From Marinifaba aquimaris (GTDB lineage Bacteria > Pseudomonadota > Gammaproteobacteria > Enterobacterales > Alteromonadaceae), in assembly GCF_013328345.1 (NCBI RefSeq), contig NZ_JABULX010000010.1:1-64000 (forward strand): a DNA stretch of 64,000 bases, given 5' to 3'. Below, in pieces: positions 1-9,304 of this stretch (its first letter is position 1; each line of letters starts with the position of its first letter). The translations under genes and the position numbers were made by a program. The notes beneath the pieces are model-generated. The model saw only the letters and a program-made list of their open reading frames with translations, did no database searches and had not been told where the DNA came from.

Positions 1-29
1 CTCGTTGCCTCGCTGCGTTGTGGGGGCGC

Positions 30-57
30 ATTATAGAGATCTAACTTCACCCGTCAA
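30..57 (-). promoter_or_regulatory. stable-RNA-type sigma-70 promoter firing out of the left edge
   Basis: Read on the minus strand, this is TTGACG (52-57), a 16-nt spacer and a perfect TATAAT (30-35), followed by a GC-rich discriminator GCGCCCCCAC. Upstream (about 60-100) are A/T tracts that resemble an UP element. The discriminator matches, base for base, the one after the -10 box of the tRNA-Gly promoter at 20463-20478. This suggests a promoter for a stable RNA (rRNA or tRNA operon) lying just left of the window; that target is inference. Confidence 0.7.
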
Positions 58-182
58 CGCTTTTTTTGAAGTTTTTTGATAAAAAACTTCCCTCATTATT
101 AATCTGTTCATAAGTTAATCAAACAAGGCTCAGCTTGTATAAAGTTACCCTTTTTATGTAATTAAATTACAGTTTTCGATTT

Positions 183-302
183 ATAAGTGGATAAGTAGAT
201 AAGTAGATAAGTAGATAAGTAGATAAGTAGATAAGTAGATAAGTAGATAAGTAGATAAGTAGATAAGTAGATAAGTAGATAAGTAGATAAGTAGATAAGT
301 AG
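183..302. repeat. tandem array of 15 copies of an 8-bp unit (ATAAGTAG)
   Basis: Fourteen perfect ATAAGTAG units (191-302) are preceded by one variant, ATAAGTGG (183-190). The array lies in the non-coding gap between the leftward stable-RNA promoter and the alpha-operon terminator. The unit contains stop codons (TAA, TAG), so it is not a peptide repeat. Pure short arrays of this kind usually change copy number by replication slippage. No function is evident. Confidence 0.97.
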
Positions 303-313
303 ATCTTAGTGAT

Positions 314-347
314 AAAAACAAAAAAGGGCCAATAAGGCCCTTTTTTT
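314..347 (-). terminator. rho-independent terminator of the alpha operon
   Basis: A five-base GC stem, GGGCC (326-330) and GGCCC (336-340), with loop AATAA is flanked by an A-rich run on the left and seven T on the right. It can therefore work on both strands. It lies 17 nt after the rplQ stop and ends the alpha operon on the minus strand. It would also protect that operon from plus-strand read-through. Confidence 0.9.
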
Positions 348-363
348 AAAACTGAAGTAAATA

Positions 364-762
364 TTACTCAGCTTCTACAGCTTCAACTGCTTCTTCCTCA
401 ACTTGAGGACGGTCAACTAACTCAATGTAAGCCATTGGAGCGTTGTCACCTGCACGGAAACCGCATTTTAAGATACGAGTGTAGCCGCCTGGACGCTCTG
501 AAAAACGAGGACCGATTTCAGAGAATAATTTGCCTACAACTTCTTTATCACGAGTGCGAGCAAACGCTAAACGGCGATTTGCAACACTATCATTTTTAGC
601 TAATGTGATCAGTGGCTCGATAACACGGCGTAATTCTTTCGCTTTAGGCAATGTTGTTTTAATCACTTCATGACGAACTAAAGAGCTTGCCATGTTGCGA
701 AACATTGCTTGGCGATGACTGCTGTTTCGATTTAACTGACGTCCACTATTACCATGACGCAT
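364..762 (-). CDS. rplQ: 50S ribosomal protein L17
   Basis: L17 is a 50S subunit protein close to the peptide exit tunnel. The 132-residue product has the family start [12 protein letters not shown] and the conserved RHEVIKTT and GGYTRILK segments. It is a few residues longer than E. coli L17 because of a Glu/Ala-rich tail ([11 protein letters not shown]). It is the last gene of the alpha operon, 35 nt after rpoA and just before the terminator at 314-347. Confidence 0.98.
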   Translation of the reverse strand: MRHGNSGRQLNRNSSHRQAMFRNMASSLVRHEVIKTTLPKAKELRRVIEPLITLAKNDSVANRRLAFARTRDKEVVGKLFSEIGPRFSERPGGYTRILKCGFRAGDNAPMAYIELVDRPQVEEEAVEAVEAE

Positions 763-797
763 AATCTTATCCTTCTACCTCTATTAATGAGGTTAGG

Positions 798-1787
798 TTA
801 ATCTTTTTCAGCGATACTGGCCGGTGGCCAGTTCTCTAATCGCATACCTAATGACAAACCGCGTGAAGCAAGTACGTCCTTAATTTCAGTAAGAGATTTC
901 TTACCAAGATTAGGCGTTTTTAATAACTCAACTTCTGTACGCTGTACTAGGTCACCAATATATTGAATCTGTTCTGCTTTCAGACAGTTTGCTGAACGAA
1001 CAGTCAATTCTAAGTCGTCTACTGGGCGAAGCAGGATAGGATCGAACTCTGGTTTCTCTTCCTTCTGCTCTGGCTCAGATACATCGCGCAGTTCTACGAA
1101 CGCATCTAATTGTTCAGCTAAAATCGTAGCAGCACGACGGATCGCTTCTTCAGGATCCAAAGTACCGTTTGTTTCCATGTCGATAACTAACTTATCTAAG
1201 TCAGTTCTTTGCTCAACACGTGCTGAATCAACACTGTATGCAATACGCTCAACCGGGCTGTATGATGCATCTACTAATAGACGACCAATTGGACGATCAT
1301 CTTCTTCTGAGGAACGACGCACTGAAGCCGGTACATAACCACGACCGCGCTCTACCTTGATACGCATATTAATCTCAGCATTACCTGTTAGATTACAAAT
1401 AACGTGCTCTGGGTTTTTGATTTCCACATCGCCGTCGTGTGTAATGTCAGCCGCAGTAACAGGGCCAGCACCTTGCTTGCTTAACGTTAAAGTAGCTTCG
1501 TCTTTGCCCTCAAGGACAACGGCTAAGCTTTTAAGGTTAAGTAAAATTTCAATAACGTCTTCTTGAACACCTTCTTTAGAAGAATATTCATGTAGAACAC
1601 CATCAATTTCTACTTCAGTAACAGCTACGCCTGGCATTGATGATAATAAAATGCGACGTAGTGCATTACCTAACGTGTGTCCAAAGCCGCGTTCCATCGG
1701 CTCTAAAGTGACTTTTGCACGATAGGCGCCAATTGACTCGATATCAACAAGTCTTGGCTTAAGGAACTCAGTAACAGAACCCTGCAT
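798..1787 (-). CDS. rpoA: DNA-directed RNA polymerase subunit alpha
   Basis: This is the alpha subunit of RNA polymerase. Its dimer nucleates core assembly, and its C-terminal domain contacts UP elements and activators. The 329 residues match the usual length. The N-terminal assembly domain carries [17 protein letters not shown] (about 35-51). A linker near 235-250 leads to the C-terminal domain with the helix-hairpin-helix segment [16 protein letters not shown] (about 290-306). It sits between rpsD (23 nt upstream) and rplQ, the normal alpha-operon position. Confidence 0.99.
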   Translation of the reverse strand: MQGSVTEFLKPRLVDIESIGAYRAKVTLEPMERGFGHTLGNALRRILLSSMPGVAVTEVEIDGVLHEYSSKEGVQEDVIEILLNLKSLAVVLEGKDEATLTLSKQGAGPVTAADITHDGDVEIKNPEHVICNLTGNAEINMRIKVERGRGYVPASVRRSSEEDDRPIGRLLVDASYSPVERIAYSVDSARVEQRTDLDKLVIDMETNGTLDPEEAIRRAATILAEQLDAFVELRDVSEPEQKEEKPEFDPILLRPVDDLELTVRSANCLKAEQIQYIGDLVQRTEVELLKTPNLGKKSLTEIKDVLASRGLSLGMRLENWPPASIAEKD

Positions 1788-1810
1788 CGTTTCCTCTCTG
1801 TTTAGTTAGC

Positions 1811-2431
1811 TTACTTAGAGTAAAGCTCAACAATTAACTGTTCATTAATATCTGCAGATAAATCGCTACGCTCAGGAAGACGTTTGAAAACACCTTCTTT
1901 CTTTTCTGCATCTACTTCTACCCAAGATGAATTTTCACGTTGCGATGCAACTTCTAATGCAGCTTGGATACGTGCTTGCTTCTTCGCTTTTTCACGAACA
2001 GAAACGTTATCTTCAGCACGTACTGTGAATGAAGGGATATTAACTACCTGACCATTTACAGTGATACCTTTGTGAGATACTAACTGACGTGCTTCAGCAC
2101 GTGTAGCAGCATAACCCATACGATAAACAACGTTATCTAAACGCGTTTCTAACAAAGTAAGAAGGTTTTCACCAGTGTTACCTTGTAAGCGAGCAGCTTC
2201 TTTATAGTAGTTACGGAATTGTTTTTCTAAAACACCGTAAATACGACGAACTTTTTGCTTTTCACGTAATTGTAAACCGTAGTCAGATAAACGACCACGA
2301 CGAGCACCGTGTTGACCAGGTGCTGTTTCGATATTACATTTTGAATCAATCGCGCGAACACCACTCTTCAAGAAGAGGTCTGTTCCTTCACGGCGACTGA
2401 GTTTAAGTTTTGGCCCAGTATATTTTGCCAT
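1811..2431 (-). CDS. rpsD: 30S ribosomal protein S4
   Basis: S4 is a primary 16S rRNA-binding protein that starts 30S assembly. In gammaproteobacteria it is also the translational repressor of the alpha operon. The 206 residues fit the family (206 in E. coli). They begin [19 protein letters not shown] and include an S4 RNA-binding domain around residues 95-155 ([15 protein letters not shown], then [10 protein letters not shown]). A candidate target for its autoregulation lies in front of rpsM (3224-3301). Confidence 0.98.
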   Translation of the reverse strand: MAKYTGPKLKLSRREGTDLFLKSGVRAIDSKCNIETAPGQHGARRGRLSDYGLQLREKQKVRRIYGVLEKQFRNYYKEAARLQGNTGENLLTLLETRLDNVVYRMGYAATRAEARQLVSHKGITVNGQVVNIPSFTVRAEDNVSVREKAKKQARIQAALEVASQRENSSWVEVDAEKKEGVFKRLPERSDLSADINEQLIVELYSK

Positions 2432-2461
2432 CTTCTTTCTCCGTTATCCGAGGAACAATTA

Positions 2462-2854
2462 TTAAACGCGACGTTTCTTAGGAGGACGACAACCATTATG
2501 AGGGATTGGCGTCACGTCAGTAATATTTGTAATTTTGTAGCCAGTTGCATTTAATGCACGGATCGCTGATTCACGACCTGGACCTGGACCTTTTACAAAT
2601 ACTTCAAGGTTCTTTAAGCCGTACTCTTGTGCAGCAACACCAGCACGCTCTGCAGCAACCTGCGCAGCGAACGGAGTTGATTTACGTGAACCACGGAAAC
2701 CTGAACCACCAGATGTTGCCCAAGAAAGAGCATTACCTTGACGGTCTGTAATCGTTACAATTGTATTATTGAAAGAAGCATGGATATGAGCCATACCGTC
2801 TGCAACTTGTCTTTTAGCGCGCTTACGCGTGCTACGAGCTGGAGCTTTTGCCAT
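2462..2854 (-). CDS. rpsK: 30S ribosomal protein S11
   Basis: S11 lies on the platform of the 30S subunit, near the mRNA exit and the E site. The 130-residue protein shows the family segments [29 protein letters not shown] and [13 protein letters not shown]. It ends in [13 protein letters not shown]. Length and order (between rpsM and rpsD, 12 nt after rpsM) are standard for the alpha operon. Confidence 0.98.
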   Translation of the reverse strand: MAKAPARSTRKRAKRQVADGMAHIHASFNNTIVTITDRQGNALSWATSGGSGFRGSRKSTPFAAQVAAERAGVAAQEYGLKNLEVFVKGPGPGRESAIRALNATGYKITNITDVTPIPHNGCRPPKKRRV

Positions 2855-2866
2855 TATTCAGATCTC

Positions 2867-3223
2867 CTACTTCTTAATAGGCTTACGAGGACCTTTGCGC
2901 GTACGCGCGTTAGTCTTCGTTCTTTGACCACGAACAGGCAAGCTACGACGGTGACGGATGCCACGGAAACAACCTAAATCCATCAAACGCTTAATGTTCA
3001 TTGATACTTCACGACGTAAGTCACCTTCAACGGTAAACTTACCCACCTCTTCACGAAGCAAATCTAGCTGAGCTTCATCAAGATCTTTGATCTTGGTAGT
3101 TTCAGCGATACCAGCAGCGGCACAAATCGCTTGAGAGCGAGTTTTACCGATACCGTAGATCGACGTTAATGCGATCACTGTATGCTTGTTAAGAGGAATG
3201 TTAATGCCAGCGATACGGGCCAC
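2867..3223 (-). CDS. rpsM: 30S ribosomal protein S13
   Basis: S13 sits in the head of the 30S subunit. It bridges to the 50S subunit and touches the P-site tRNA. The 118 residues start [26 protein letters not shown], contain the helix-hairpin-helix region, and end in the basic tail [18 protein letters not shown]. It is the first gene of the alpha operon. The structured leader in front of it is listed separately. Confidence 0.98.
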   Translation of the reverse strand: MARIAGINIPLNKHTVIALTSIYGIGKTRSQAICAAAGIAETTKIKDLDEAQLDLLREEVGKFTVEGDLRREVSMNIKRLMDLGCFRGIRHRRSLPVRGQRTKTNARTRKGPRKPIKK

Positions 3224-3301
3224 TATGCCACTCCTATATTTTAAGTTTAAATTCGCCTCAGCGCGAAAAGCCCGAGAGGATACTCGAACCGAGGCAATAT
3301 A
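3224..3301 (-). promoter_or_regulatory. candidate alpha-operon promoter -10 box and structured leader of rpsM (possible S4 repressor site)
   Basis: On the minus strand a TATATT box (3296-3301) is followed by a GC-rich stretch and then a foldable leader. An outer GCCTC/GAGGC pair (3291-3295 with 3255-3259) encloses an inner CGAG/CTCG pair (3283-3286 with 3273-3276). The rpsM ribosome-binding site AGGAG follows. In E. coli, S4 represses the alpha operon through a pseudoknot at exactly this place. I did not identify a clear -35 box or prove a pseudoknot. Confidence 0.4.
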
Positions 3302-3308
3302 GCAAATA

Positions 3309-3339
3309 AAAGTCGAAATTATTTTTCAATTCCGACTTT
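3309..3339 (-). terminator. hairpin after rpmJ, possible weak terminator of the spc operon
   Basis: Two 12-base arms (3309-3320 and 3328-3339) pair on the minus strand with one G-U wobble around a 7-nt loop. The next bases are only moderately T-rich (TTTTATTT). This is better read as an attenuator or processing hairpin between the spc and alpha operons than as a strong terminator. Confidence 0.5.
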
Positions 3340-3355
3340 ATTTGAATTTCTTCAA

Positions 3356-3472
3356 TTAACCTTGACGTTGCTTGTGCTTAGGATCTGATGAACAGATTAC
3401 GCGAACAACACCATTTCTTTTGATGACTTTGCAGTTACGGCAAATCTTTTTAACTGATGCACGTACTTTCAT
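3356..3472 (-). CDS. rpmJ: 50S ribosomal protein L36, zinc-binding form
   Basis: This short gene encodes 38 residues, [20 protein letters not shown] and onward, ending KHKQRQG. The zinc ligands are visible as C11, C14, C27 and H33, so this is the zinc-containing form of L36 and not the zinc-free paralogue. It follows secY by 28 nt, the usual end of the spc operon. Confidence 0.97.
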
Positions 3473-3500
3473 AACAAGTCTCCGCTAAGTTTTGGCTAAC

Positions 3501-4829
3501 CTATTTGCCAATGCTTTTTAGGTTAGCTTTTTTAAGGACAGACTCATACTGACTAGACATCAAATGAGTCTGTACTTGAGCCATAAAGTCCATGATGACA
3601 ACGACAATGATAAGTAGAGATGTACCACCAAAATAGAATTGTACATTCCACGCTACCATCATGAATTCAGGTACTAAACAAATGAACGTTATGTATAACG
3701 CCCCCGCTAGTGTTAAGCGAGTCATCACTTTATCAATATAACGTGATGTTTGTTCACCTGGACGGTATCCAGGGATAAAAGCACCTGATTTTTTCAAATT
3801 GTCAGCGGTTTCACGCGGGTTGAAAACCAACGCAGTATAGAAGAAGCAGAAGAATATGATCGCTGCTGCATATAGCATCATGTATAACGGTTGACCTGGT
3901 GCTAACACCAATGAGATCTCTTGTAATACTTCAGCAACCATACCTTCGCCTTGACCAAACCAACTCGCCAGTGTACCTGGGAATAGAATGATACTTGAAG
4001 CGAAGATAGGCGGAATTACACCAGCCATATTCACTTTTAATGGTAAATGCGTACTTTGTGCTGCAAATACTTTTCTACCTTGTTGGCGTTTTGCATAGTT
4101 AACGACGATACGTCTTTGGCCACGCTCAACAAACACAACAAAATAAGTAACTGCAGCAACAATCACAGCAATAAGAAGAAGTAAGATTAGGTGAATTTCA
4201 CCTTGTCTAGCTTGCTCTGCTGTTTGACCGATTGCTGTAGGTAAACCTGCAACAATACCGGCAAAGATTAGCATTGAGATACCATTACCTATACCACGTT
4301 CGGTAATTTGCTCACCTAGCCACATAAGGAACATAGTTCCTGTTACTAAGCTCACTACCGCAGTGAAATAGAATCCAAAACCAGGATTAATAACCAAACC
4401 AGAAACCATGTTAGGTAAGCTGGTAGCTATACTAATGGACTGGAAGATCGCTAAAACTAAAGTACCATATCGCGTGTATTGGCTGATCTTACGTCGACCT
4501 GCCTCACCTTCTTTCTTCAATTCTTGAAGCGTCGGGTGTACATGCGTCATCAGCTGTACGATGATTGAAGCCGAAATATACGGCATGATACCAAGTGCCA
4601 TTACAGATGCACGTTCTAACGCACCACCACTGAACATGTTAAACATTTCAATGATGGTTCCTTTTTGTTGTTCAAACAATTCAGCTAACACTGCAGAGTC
4701 GATACCGGGAATTGGTACATATGAGCCAGCTCTAAAGACTACGATTGCTCCAAATAAGAACAATAAACGCGTCCAAAGTTCTGACTTACCGCCTTGAGTG
4801 CTATTGAATTCCAGTCCAGGTTTAGCCAT
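3501..4829 (-). CDS. secY: preprotein translocase subunit SecY
   Basis: SecY is the channel subunit of the SecYEG translocon in the inner membrane. It serves signal-peptide-bearing precursors such as the exported proteins encoded later in this window. The 442 residues contain about ten hydrophobic segments. Family landmarks include VPIPGID near residue 40, [28 protein letters not shown] (about 62-90), and [16 protein letters not shown] near residue 350. It lies 7 nt after rplO, the standard spc-operon place. Confidence 0.99.
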   Translation of the reverse strand: MAKPGLEFNSTQGGKSELWTRLLFLFGAIVVFRAGSYVPIPGIDSAVLAELFEQQKGTIIEMFNMFSGGALERASVMALGIMPYISASIIVQLMTHVHPTLQELKKEGEAGRRKISQYTRYGTLVLAIFQSISIATSLPNMVSGLVINPGFGFYFTAVVSLVTGTMFLMWLGEQITERGIGNGISMLIFAGIVAGLPTAIGQTAEQARQGEIHLILLLLIAVIVAAVTYFVVFVERGQRRIVVNYAKRQQGRKVFAAQSTHLPLKVNMAGVIPPIFASSIILFPGTLASWFGQGEGMVAEVLQEISLVLAPGQPLYMMLYAAAIIFFCFFYTALVFNPRETADNLKKSGAFIPGYRPGEQTSRYIDKVMTRLTLAGALYITFICLVPEFMMVAWNVQFYFGGTSLLIIVVVIMDFMAQVQTHLMSSQYESVLKKANLKSIGK

Positions 4830-4836
4830 GGTTTAA

Positions 4837-5271
4837 TTATTCCTCGATTTTACCACCAGCAGCTTCAATAGCTGAGCGCGCACCTTTAGTAACACCTAAA
4901 CCTTTAACAGTTACTGCACGAGTGATTTCACCCGATAAGATAACTTTAACTGCTTTAGTGCTCTTGCGAACTAAGCCAGCTGCTTGCAATGTTGCTAATT
5001 CAACAACATCACCAGAAACTTTAGCGATTTCGTTTAATGTTACTTCTTGAGAAACTAATGATTTACGAGAAGTAAAACCAAACTTTGGTAAACGTTGCTG
5101 GATAGGCATTTGACCGCCTTCGAAACCTGCACGTACTTTACCGCCAGAGCGAGATTTTTGACCTTTGTGACCGCGGCCGCCAGTTTTACCTAAACCAGAA
5201 CCGATACCACGACCAACTCGCTTGCCAGCTGGCTTAGAACCAGCTGCAGGGCTAAGAGTGTTTAAACGCAT
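4837..5271 (-). CDS. rplO: 50S ribosomal protein L15
   Basis: L15 is a late-assembly 50S protein with a long N-terminal extension running into 23S rRNA. The 144-residue product begins [20 protein letters not shown]. It has the Gly-rich basic run [21 protein letters not shown] and later [17 protein letters not shown]. It lies between rpmD (3 nt) and secY (7 nt) in the spc operon. Confidence 0.98.
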   Translation of the reverse strand: MRLNTLSPAAGSKPAGKRVGRGIGSGLGKTGGRGHKGQKSRSGGKVRAGFEGGQMPIQQRLPKFGFTSRKSLVSQEVTLNEIAKVSGDVVELATLQAAGLVRKSTKAVKVILSGEITRAVTVKGLGVTKGARSAIEAAGGKIEE

Positions 5272-5274
5272 TGC

Positions 5275-5451
5275 TTAACCCTCCACTTTGACCATGTAGT
5301 AAACTTTATTGATCATACCGCGAACAGAAGGAGTATCTTCTAATTCTACAGTGTGACCAATACGACGTAAGCCTAAACCTTTTAAGCACGCTTTGTGCTT
5401 AGGTAAACGACCTATCGAACTTTTAACCTGAGTTACTTTTACAGTTGCCAT
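5275..5451 (-). CDS. rpmD: 50S ribosomal protein L30
   Basis: This 58-residue gene begins [20 protein letters not shown], continues with [20 protein letters not shown], and ends [10 protein letters not shown]. These are the signature segments of bacterial L30, and the length is typical. It lies 6 nt after rpsE and 3 nt before rplO, as in other gammaproteobacterial spc operons. Confidence 0.97.
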   Translation of the reverse strand: MATVKVTQVKSSIGRLPKHKACLKGLGLRRIGHTVELEDTPSVRGMINKVYYMVKVEG

Positions 5452-5457
5452 GTCAAA

Positions 5458-5961
5458 TTACCCCAGAATATCTTCAACCGCTAAACCACGCTTCTTCGCA
5501 ACAGTCTTAGGAGACTTCATGCCAGCTAAGGCATTGATTGTTGCACGAACAACGTTGATAGGGTTTGTTGAGCCGTAACACTTAGATAGTACGTTTTGTA
5601 CACCTGCAACTTCTAATACTGCACGCATTGCACCACCTGCGATGATACCCGTACCTTCAGAAGCTGGCTGCATGTATACTTGCGAACCTGAGTGACGACC
5701 TTTAATTGGGTGTTGTAACGTATTACCGTGAAGGTCTACGTTCACCATGTTACGACGCGCTTTTTCCATTGCTTTTTGGATAGCTGCAGGTACTTCACGG
5801 GCTTTACCGTAACCGAAACCTACACGACCGTTACCATCACCTACTACAGTTAATGCAGTGAAGCTGAAGATACGACCACCTTTAACAACTTTAGAAACGC
5901 GGTTCACAGCAATCATTTTTTCAAATAATTCGCTGCCTTTTTGCTGTTCTGTATTAGCCAT
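5458..5961 (-). CDS. rpsE: 30S ribosomal protein S5
   Basis: S5 sits at the mRNA entry side of the 30S subunit and contributes to decoding accuracy. The 167-residue protein has the double-stranded RNA-binding-like N-terminal domain ([28 protein letters not shown], about 20-47). It also has the C-terminal segments [19 protein letters not shown] and [12 protein letters not shown]. The order rplR-rpsE-rpmD is standard. Confidence 0.98.
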   Translation of the reverse strand: MANTEQQKGSELFEKMIAVNRVSKVVKGGRIFSFTALTVVGDGNGRVGFGYGKAREVPAAIQKAMEKARRNMVNVDLHGNTLQHPIKGRHSGSQVYMQPASEGTGIIAGGAMRAVLEVAGVQNVLSKCYGSTNPINVVRATINALAGMKSPKTVAKKRGLAVEDILG

Positions 5962-5971
5962 TACCTAACTC

Positions 5972-6325
5972 CTAGAATTGAAGACCAGCTTCACGAGCTG
6001 CGTCTGCTAGAGCTTGTACACGACCGTGGTATTGGAAACCACTACGATCGAAAGCAACATCTTTGATGCCTTTTTCGATTGCGCGTTCAGCAATAGCTTT
6101 ACCAACGGCTTTAGCTGCTTCTACGTTACCAGTGTAAGAAACACTTTCACGGATATCTTTATCAACAGTTGATGCAGCCGCTAAAACTTCACTACCATTT
6201 GGCGCGATTAATTGCGCGTAAATGTGGCGAGGAGTACGGTGAACGACTAAACGGTTTGCACCTAACTCGCTAATTTTTGCACGCGTGCGAGTTGCACGAC
6301 GTAGACGAGATGCTTTCTTATCCAT
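5972..6325 (-). CDS. rplR: 50S ribosomal protein L18
   Basis: L18 binds 5S rRNA together with L5 and joins it to the central protuberance of the 50S subunit. The 117-residue protein has a basic N-terminus ([17 protein letters not shown]) and the segments [14 protein letters not shown] and [24 protein letters not shown]. The length is the same as in E. coli. Confidence 0.98.
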   Translation of the reverse strand: MDKKASRLRRATRTRAKISELGANRLVVHRTPRHIYAQLIAPNGSEVLAAASTVDKDIRESVSYTGNVEAAKAVGKAIAERAIEKGIKDVAFDRSGFQYHGRVQALADAAREAGLQF

Positions 6326-6334
6326 CGTATTAAC

Positions 6335-6868
6335 CTACTTCTTCTTAGCTTCTTTACGACGTACATGTTCATCAGCGTAACGAACACCTTTACCTTTGTA
6401 AGGCTCTGGTGGACGGTAGCCACGTACGTTTGCAGAAAACTGACCAACTAATTGCTTGTCAGCGCCTTTTACAACGATCTCAGTTTGAGAAGGACATTCA
6501 ACAGTTAAACCTTCAGGTACTTCAACATCTAATGGATGTGAGAAACCTAAAGTTAAGCTTAATGTTTTACCTTTTGCCGCAGCACGGTAACCAACACCAA
6601 CTAACTGTAATTTCTTCTCGAAACCTTTAGCACAACCAACAACCATGTTGTTAAGTAATGCGCGCGCTGTACCTGCTTGTGCCCAAGCGTTCGCGAAACC
6701 TTCACGCGGTTGAGTGCGTAAAACGTTTTCTTCTTGAACAACTTCAACAGCTGCGTTTACAGATAGGCTAAGAGTACCAGCTGAACCTTTTACAGTTACG
6801 TCCTGACCGTTGATTGTTACTTCAACGCCTGCAGGTAATTCGACAGGAGCTTTTGCTACACGAGACAT
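6335..6868 (-). CDS. rplF: 50S ribosomal protein L6
   Basis: L6 lies near the factor-binding region of the 50S subunit. The 177 residues hold two related domains. Recognisable segments are [23 protein letters not shown] (about 90-112) and the C-terminal [26 protein letters not shown]. It is located between rpsH and rplR with 9-12 nt gaps, as in the conserved spc operon. Confidence 0.98.
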   Translation of the reverse strand: MSRVAKAPVELPAGVEVTINGQDVTVKGSAGTLSLSVNAAVEVVQEENVLRTQPREGFANAWAQAGTARALLNNMVVGCAKGFEKKLQLVGVGYRAAAKGKTLSLTLGFSHPLDVEVPEGLTVECPSQTEIVVKGADKQLVGQFSANVRGYRPPEPYKGKGVRYADEHVRRKEAKKK

Positions 6869-6880
6869 TATCTATACTCC

Positions 6881-7273
6881 TTACGCTACGTAACCGAGGA
6901 TTTCACCGCCCATACCTGCTTTACGCGCGGCACGGTCAGCCATGATACCTTTAGAAGTAGAAACGATAGCAACACCTAAACCACCCATTACCTTCGGTAA
7001 CTCATCACATTTTTTATAAATGCGAAGACCAGGACGGCTAACACGTTCGATTGTTTCGATAACTTCTTTACCTTCGAAGTACTTTAAAGTTACTTCTAAT
7101 TCTTTCTTCACATCACCAGCTACTTTGTAGTCTGTGATGTAACCTTCAGCTTTAAGTAAGTCAGCAATAGCTACTTTAACTTTTGAAGAAGGCATAGTAA
7201 CAGCGACTTTGCTCGCTGCTTGACCATTACGGATTCGTGTAAACATATCCGCGATAGGATCTTGCATGCTCAT
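6881..7273 (-). CDS. rpsH: 30S ribosomal protein S8
   Basis: S8 binds helix 21 of 16S rRNA. In E. coli it is also the translational repressor of the spc operon, acting near the start of rplE. The 130-residue protein starts [18 protein letters not shown] and has the conserved C-terminal ISRPGLRIY-like (here [11 protein letters not shown]) and [20 protein letters not shown] segments. Confidence 0.98.
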   Translation of the reverse strand: MSMQDPIADMFTRIRNGQAASKVAVTMPSSKVKVAIADLLKAEGYITDYKVAGDVKKELEVTLKYFEGKEVIETIERVSRPGLRIYKKCDELPKVMGGLGVAIVSTSKGIMADRAARKAGMGGEILGYVA

Positions 7274-7299
7274 AATTCGTTACTCCAGTCTGTAGCCAA

Positions 7300-7605
7300 T
7301 TACCAACTAGCCTTACGAAGGCCAGGGATCTCACCACGCATACAGGCTTCACGTACTTTGATACGGCTCATGCCGAACTTACGTAAATAACCATGTGGAC
7401 GACCTGTCACGTTACAACGGTTACGTTGACGTGAAGGGCTTGAATCACGAGGTAAAGTTTGAAGTTTTAAAACCGCGTCCCACTTTTCTTCATCAGAAGC
7501 ATTAACTGAACTGATGATAGCTTTAAGTGCTGCGCGTTTTTCCGCGTATTTTGCTACTAACTTTGCACGTTTTACGTCACGTGCTTTCATTGATTGTTTA
7601 GCCAT
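7300..7605 (-). CDS. rpsN: 30S ribosomal protein S14, long zinc-free form
   Basis: S14 lies in the 30S head. I set the start at the ATG at 7605, giving 101 residues that begin [20 protein letters not shown], exactly the family start and length. A longer upstream reading would run into rplE and is not supported. The CxxC zinc pairs of the short form are missing, so this is the zinc-independent form, with [20 protein letters not shown] near the C-terminus. Confidence 0.97.
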   Translation of the reverse strand: MAKQSMKARDVKRAKLVAKYAEKRAALKAIISSVNASDEEKWDAVLKLQTLPRDSSPSRQRNRCNVTGRPHGYLRKFGMSRIKVREACMRGEIPGLRKASW

Positions 7606-7615
7606 AACCCTACAC

Positions 7616-8155
7616 CTATTTCTTGAACGGGAAGTTAAAGGCAGCCAGCAACGCACGACCTTCCTCGTCTGAAGCAGCAGAAGTAGAGATAGTAATATCC
7701 ATACCACGTACTTTATCAACTTTATCAAAGTCGATTTCAGGGAAGATAATTTGCTCGCGTACACCCATGCTATAGTTACCACGGCCGTCGAACGACTTAG
7801 GATTCAAACCGCGGAAGTCACGGATACGAGGGATTGCGATAGAGATTAAACGCTCTAAGAATTCCCACATACGCTCGCCGCGTAGAGTTACTTTACAACC
7901 AATTGGATAGCCTTCGCGGATTTTAAAACCAGCTACAGACTTACGAGCAACAGTTACCACTGGCTTTTGACCAGCGATTGCAGCCATATCAGCTACAGCG
8001 TGCTCTAATACTTTCTTGTCTGCTAAGGCCTCACCTAAACCCATGTTTAGAGTGATTTTTTCAATCCGAGGGACTTGCATGACACTCTTGTAACCGAACT
8101 GCTTAACAAGCTCTGCTACAACGGTCTCTTTATACAAATCATGCAGTTTCGCCAT
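7616..8155 (-). CDS. rplE: 50S ribosomal protein L5
   Basis: L5 binds 5S rRNA and contacts the P-site tRNA elbow. The 179-residue product has the landmarks [16 protein letters not shown] (about 29-44), [21 protein letters not shown], and [16 protein letters not shown] near residue 128. It lies 15 nt after rplX. In E. coli the S8 repressor site covers the start of this gene; I did not resolve an equivalent fold here. Confidence 0.98.
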   Translation of the reverse strand: MAKLHDLYKETVVAELVKQFGYKSVMQVPRIEKITLNMGLGEALADKKVLEHAVADMAAIAGQKPVVTVARKSVAGFKIREGYPIGCKVTLRGERMWEFLERLISIAIPRIRDFRGLNPKSFDGRGNYSMGVREQIIFPEIDFDKVDKVRGMDITISTSAASDEEGRALLAAFNFPFKK

Positions 8156-8170
8156 CGTTTTCTCCGATTA

Positions 8171-8482
8171 TTAAATCAATTCATTATTCGATTTGAAGAA
8201 ACGAACTTTTTTGCCGTCTTCAATTCGAAAACCAACGCGATCTGCTTTACCCGTTGCCGAGTTATAGATCGCCACGTTTGATACGTGAATTGGTGCTTCT
8301 TGCTCAACACGGCCACCTTCAACCTGCGCTTGCGGGTTTGGTTTTACGTGCTTAGTTACAATGTTAACACCTTCTACAATCACTTTATCGTTAGTTAAAA
8401 CACGAGAAACTTTACCAGTTTTACCCTTGTCTTTGCCTGCGATAACAATGATTTCGTCATTACTACGAATTTTAGCTGCCAT
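8171..8482 (-). CDS. rplX: 50S ribosomal protein L24
   Basis: L24 is one of the two assembly-initiator proteins of the 50S subunit. The 103-residue protein has the KOW motif near its N-terminus ([17 protein letters not shown], about 12-28) followed by [15 protein letters not shown]. Order and spacing (13 nt after rplN) are typical of the spc operon. Confidence 0.98.
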   Translation of the reverse strand: MAAKIRSNDEIIVIAGKDKGKTGKVSRVLTNDKVIVEGVNIVTKHVKPNPQAQVEGGRVEQEAPIHVSNVAIYNSATGKADRVGFRIEDGKKVRFFKSNNELI

Positions 8483-8495
8483 CTTTCATTACTCC

Positions 8496-8864
8496 TTAAA
8501 GTACTTCAGGTGCTAACGACACGATCTTCATGAACTTTTCGTTACGAAGTTCACGTGTCACAGGACCAAAGATACGAGTACCGATTGGCTGATGGTTTGC
8601 GTTTAACAATACAGCAGCATTGTTATCAAAACGAATTAATGAGCCGTCTTGACGACGTACGCCCTTTCTAGTGCGAACAACAACCGCGTTAAGTACATCA
8701 CCTTTTTTAACTTTACCGCGAGGAATTGCTTCCTTAACAGTAACTTTGATGATGTCGCCCACGTGAGCGTAACGACGATGTGAACCACCTAGGACCTTGA
8801 TACATTGGACTCGACGAGCGCCGCTGTTATCAGCAACGTCAAGTGCCGTTTGCATTTGGATCAT
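8496..8864 (-). CDS. rplN: 50S ribosomal protein L14
   Basis: L14 is at the subunit interface. The 122-residue product starts [20 protein letters not shown] and has the signature [18 protein letters not shown]. It is the first gene of the spc operon. Its own promoter (8929-8957) lies upstream, and the S10-operon terminator lies beyond that. Confidence 0.98.
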   Translation of the reverse strand: MIQMQTALDVADNSGARRVQCIKVLGGSHRRYAHVGDIIKVTVKEAIPRGKVKKGDVLNAVVVRTRKGVRRQDGSLIRFDNNAAVLLNANHQPIGTRIFGPVTRELRNEKFMKIVSLAPEVL

Positions 8865-8928
8865 TTCGTGCTCCGATAATACTAAATTACGCCTAAAATT
8901 TAGGCCTGGCTACCCTTAGGGGCGCGAC

Positions 8929-8957
8929 ATTATAACAGTAAATCGTTCAAATGCCAT
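8929..8957 (-). promoter_or_regulatory. spc operon promoter with GC-rich discriminator
   Basis: On the minus strand there is a perfect TATAAT (8929-8934) with a weak -35, ATGGCA (8952-8957), 17 nt upstream. It is followed by GTCGCGCCCC. A GC-rich discriminator after a strong -10 box is typical of promoters under growth-rate and stringent control. It lies about 65 nt upstream of rplN and after the terminator at 8995-9029, so it fits as the spc promoter. Confidence 0.75.
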
Positions 8958-8994
8958 AGCCGCGTTTGATTTATTTATTTTTTGTGCTTTGGAC

Positions 8995-9030
8995 AAAAAA
9001 AAAGCCGTGTTCAAAATGAACACGGCTTTT
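8995..9030 (-). terminator. rho-independent terminator of the S10 operon
   Basis: A perfect 13-bp stem (9001-9013 with 9017-9029) has a 3-nt loop, and a run of nine A on the plus strand (9 T on the minus strand) follows the stem in the direction of transcription. It comes 26 nt after the rpsQ stop. It separates the S10 and spc operons, which therefore are at least partly independent transcription units. Confidence 0.93.
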
Positions 9031-9055
9031 CATATTTGCTAAGTAAAACAATAAA

Positions 9056-9304
9056 TTATGCTTTACCTACAACGTCTACTAATGTCCAAGATTTCTTTTT
9101 AGAAAGTGGACGACATTCAGTGATAGTTACTACATCACCTTCTGCACAAACGTTGTTTTCATCATGCGCGTGGATCTTAGTAGTACGAGTAAGGAACTTG
9201 CCGTAAATTGGGTGCTTAACACGACGTGTTACAGCAACAACAATTGACTTGTCCATTTTATTACTAACTACGCGACCTTGTACTGTACGAACTTTATCGC
9301 TCAT
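9056..9304 (-). CDS. rpsQ: 30S ribosomal protein S17
   Basis: S17 is an early-binding 30S protein with an OB fold. The 82-residue product has the segments [18 protein letters not shown] and [17 protein letters not shown], then [12 protein letters not shown]. Its start codon overlaps the last base of the rpmC stop. It is the last gene of the S10 operon, 26 nt ahead of the terminator. Confidence 0.98.
   Translation of the reverse strand: MSDKVRTVQGRVVSNKMDKSIVVAVTRRVKHPIYGKFLTRTTKIHAHDENNVCAEGDVVTITECRPLSKKKSWTLVDVVGKA

Noticed and set aside
187-195. DnaA-box-like TTATCCACT at the edge of the octamer array (minus strand)
   Set aside because: A single 8-of-9 match created by the variant repeat unit; no cluster of boxes or dnaA/dnaN genes.
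183-302. CRISPR array
   Set aside because: The unit is 8 bp with no spacers and there are no cas genes.
1357-1566. Short plus-strand open frames inside the ribosomal protein genes
   Set aside because: They are antisense shadows of long conserved genes and have no homology-like features.
7606-7782. N-terminal extension of rpsN into rplE
   Set aside because: S14 has a conserved 101-residue length starting MAKQSMKAR, and the extension merely reads rplE in another frame.
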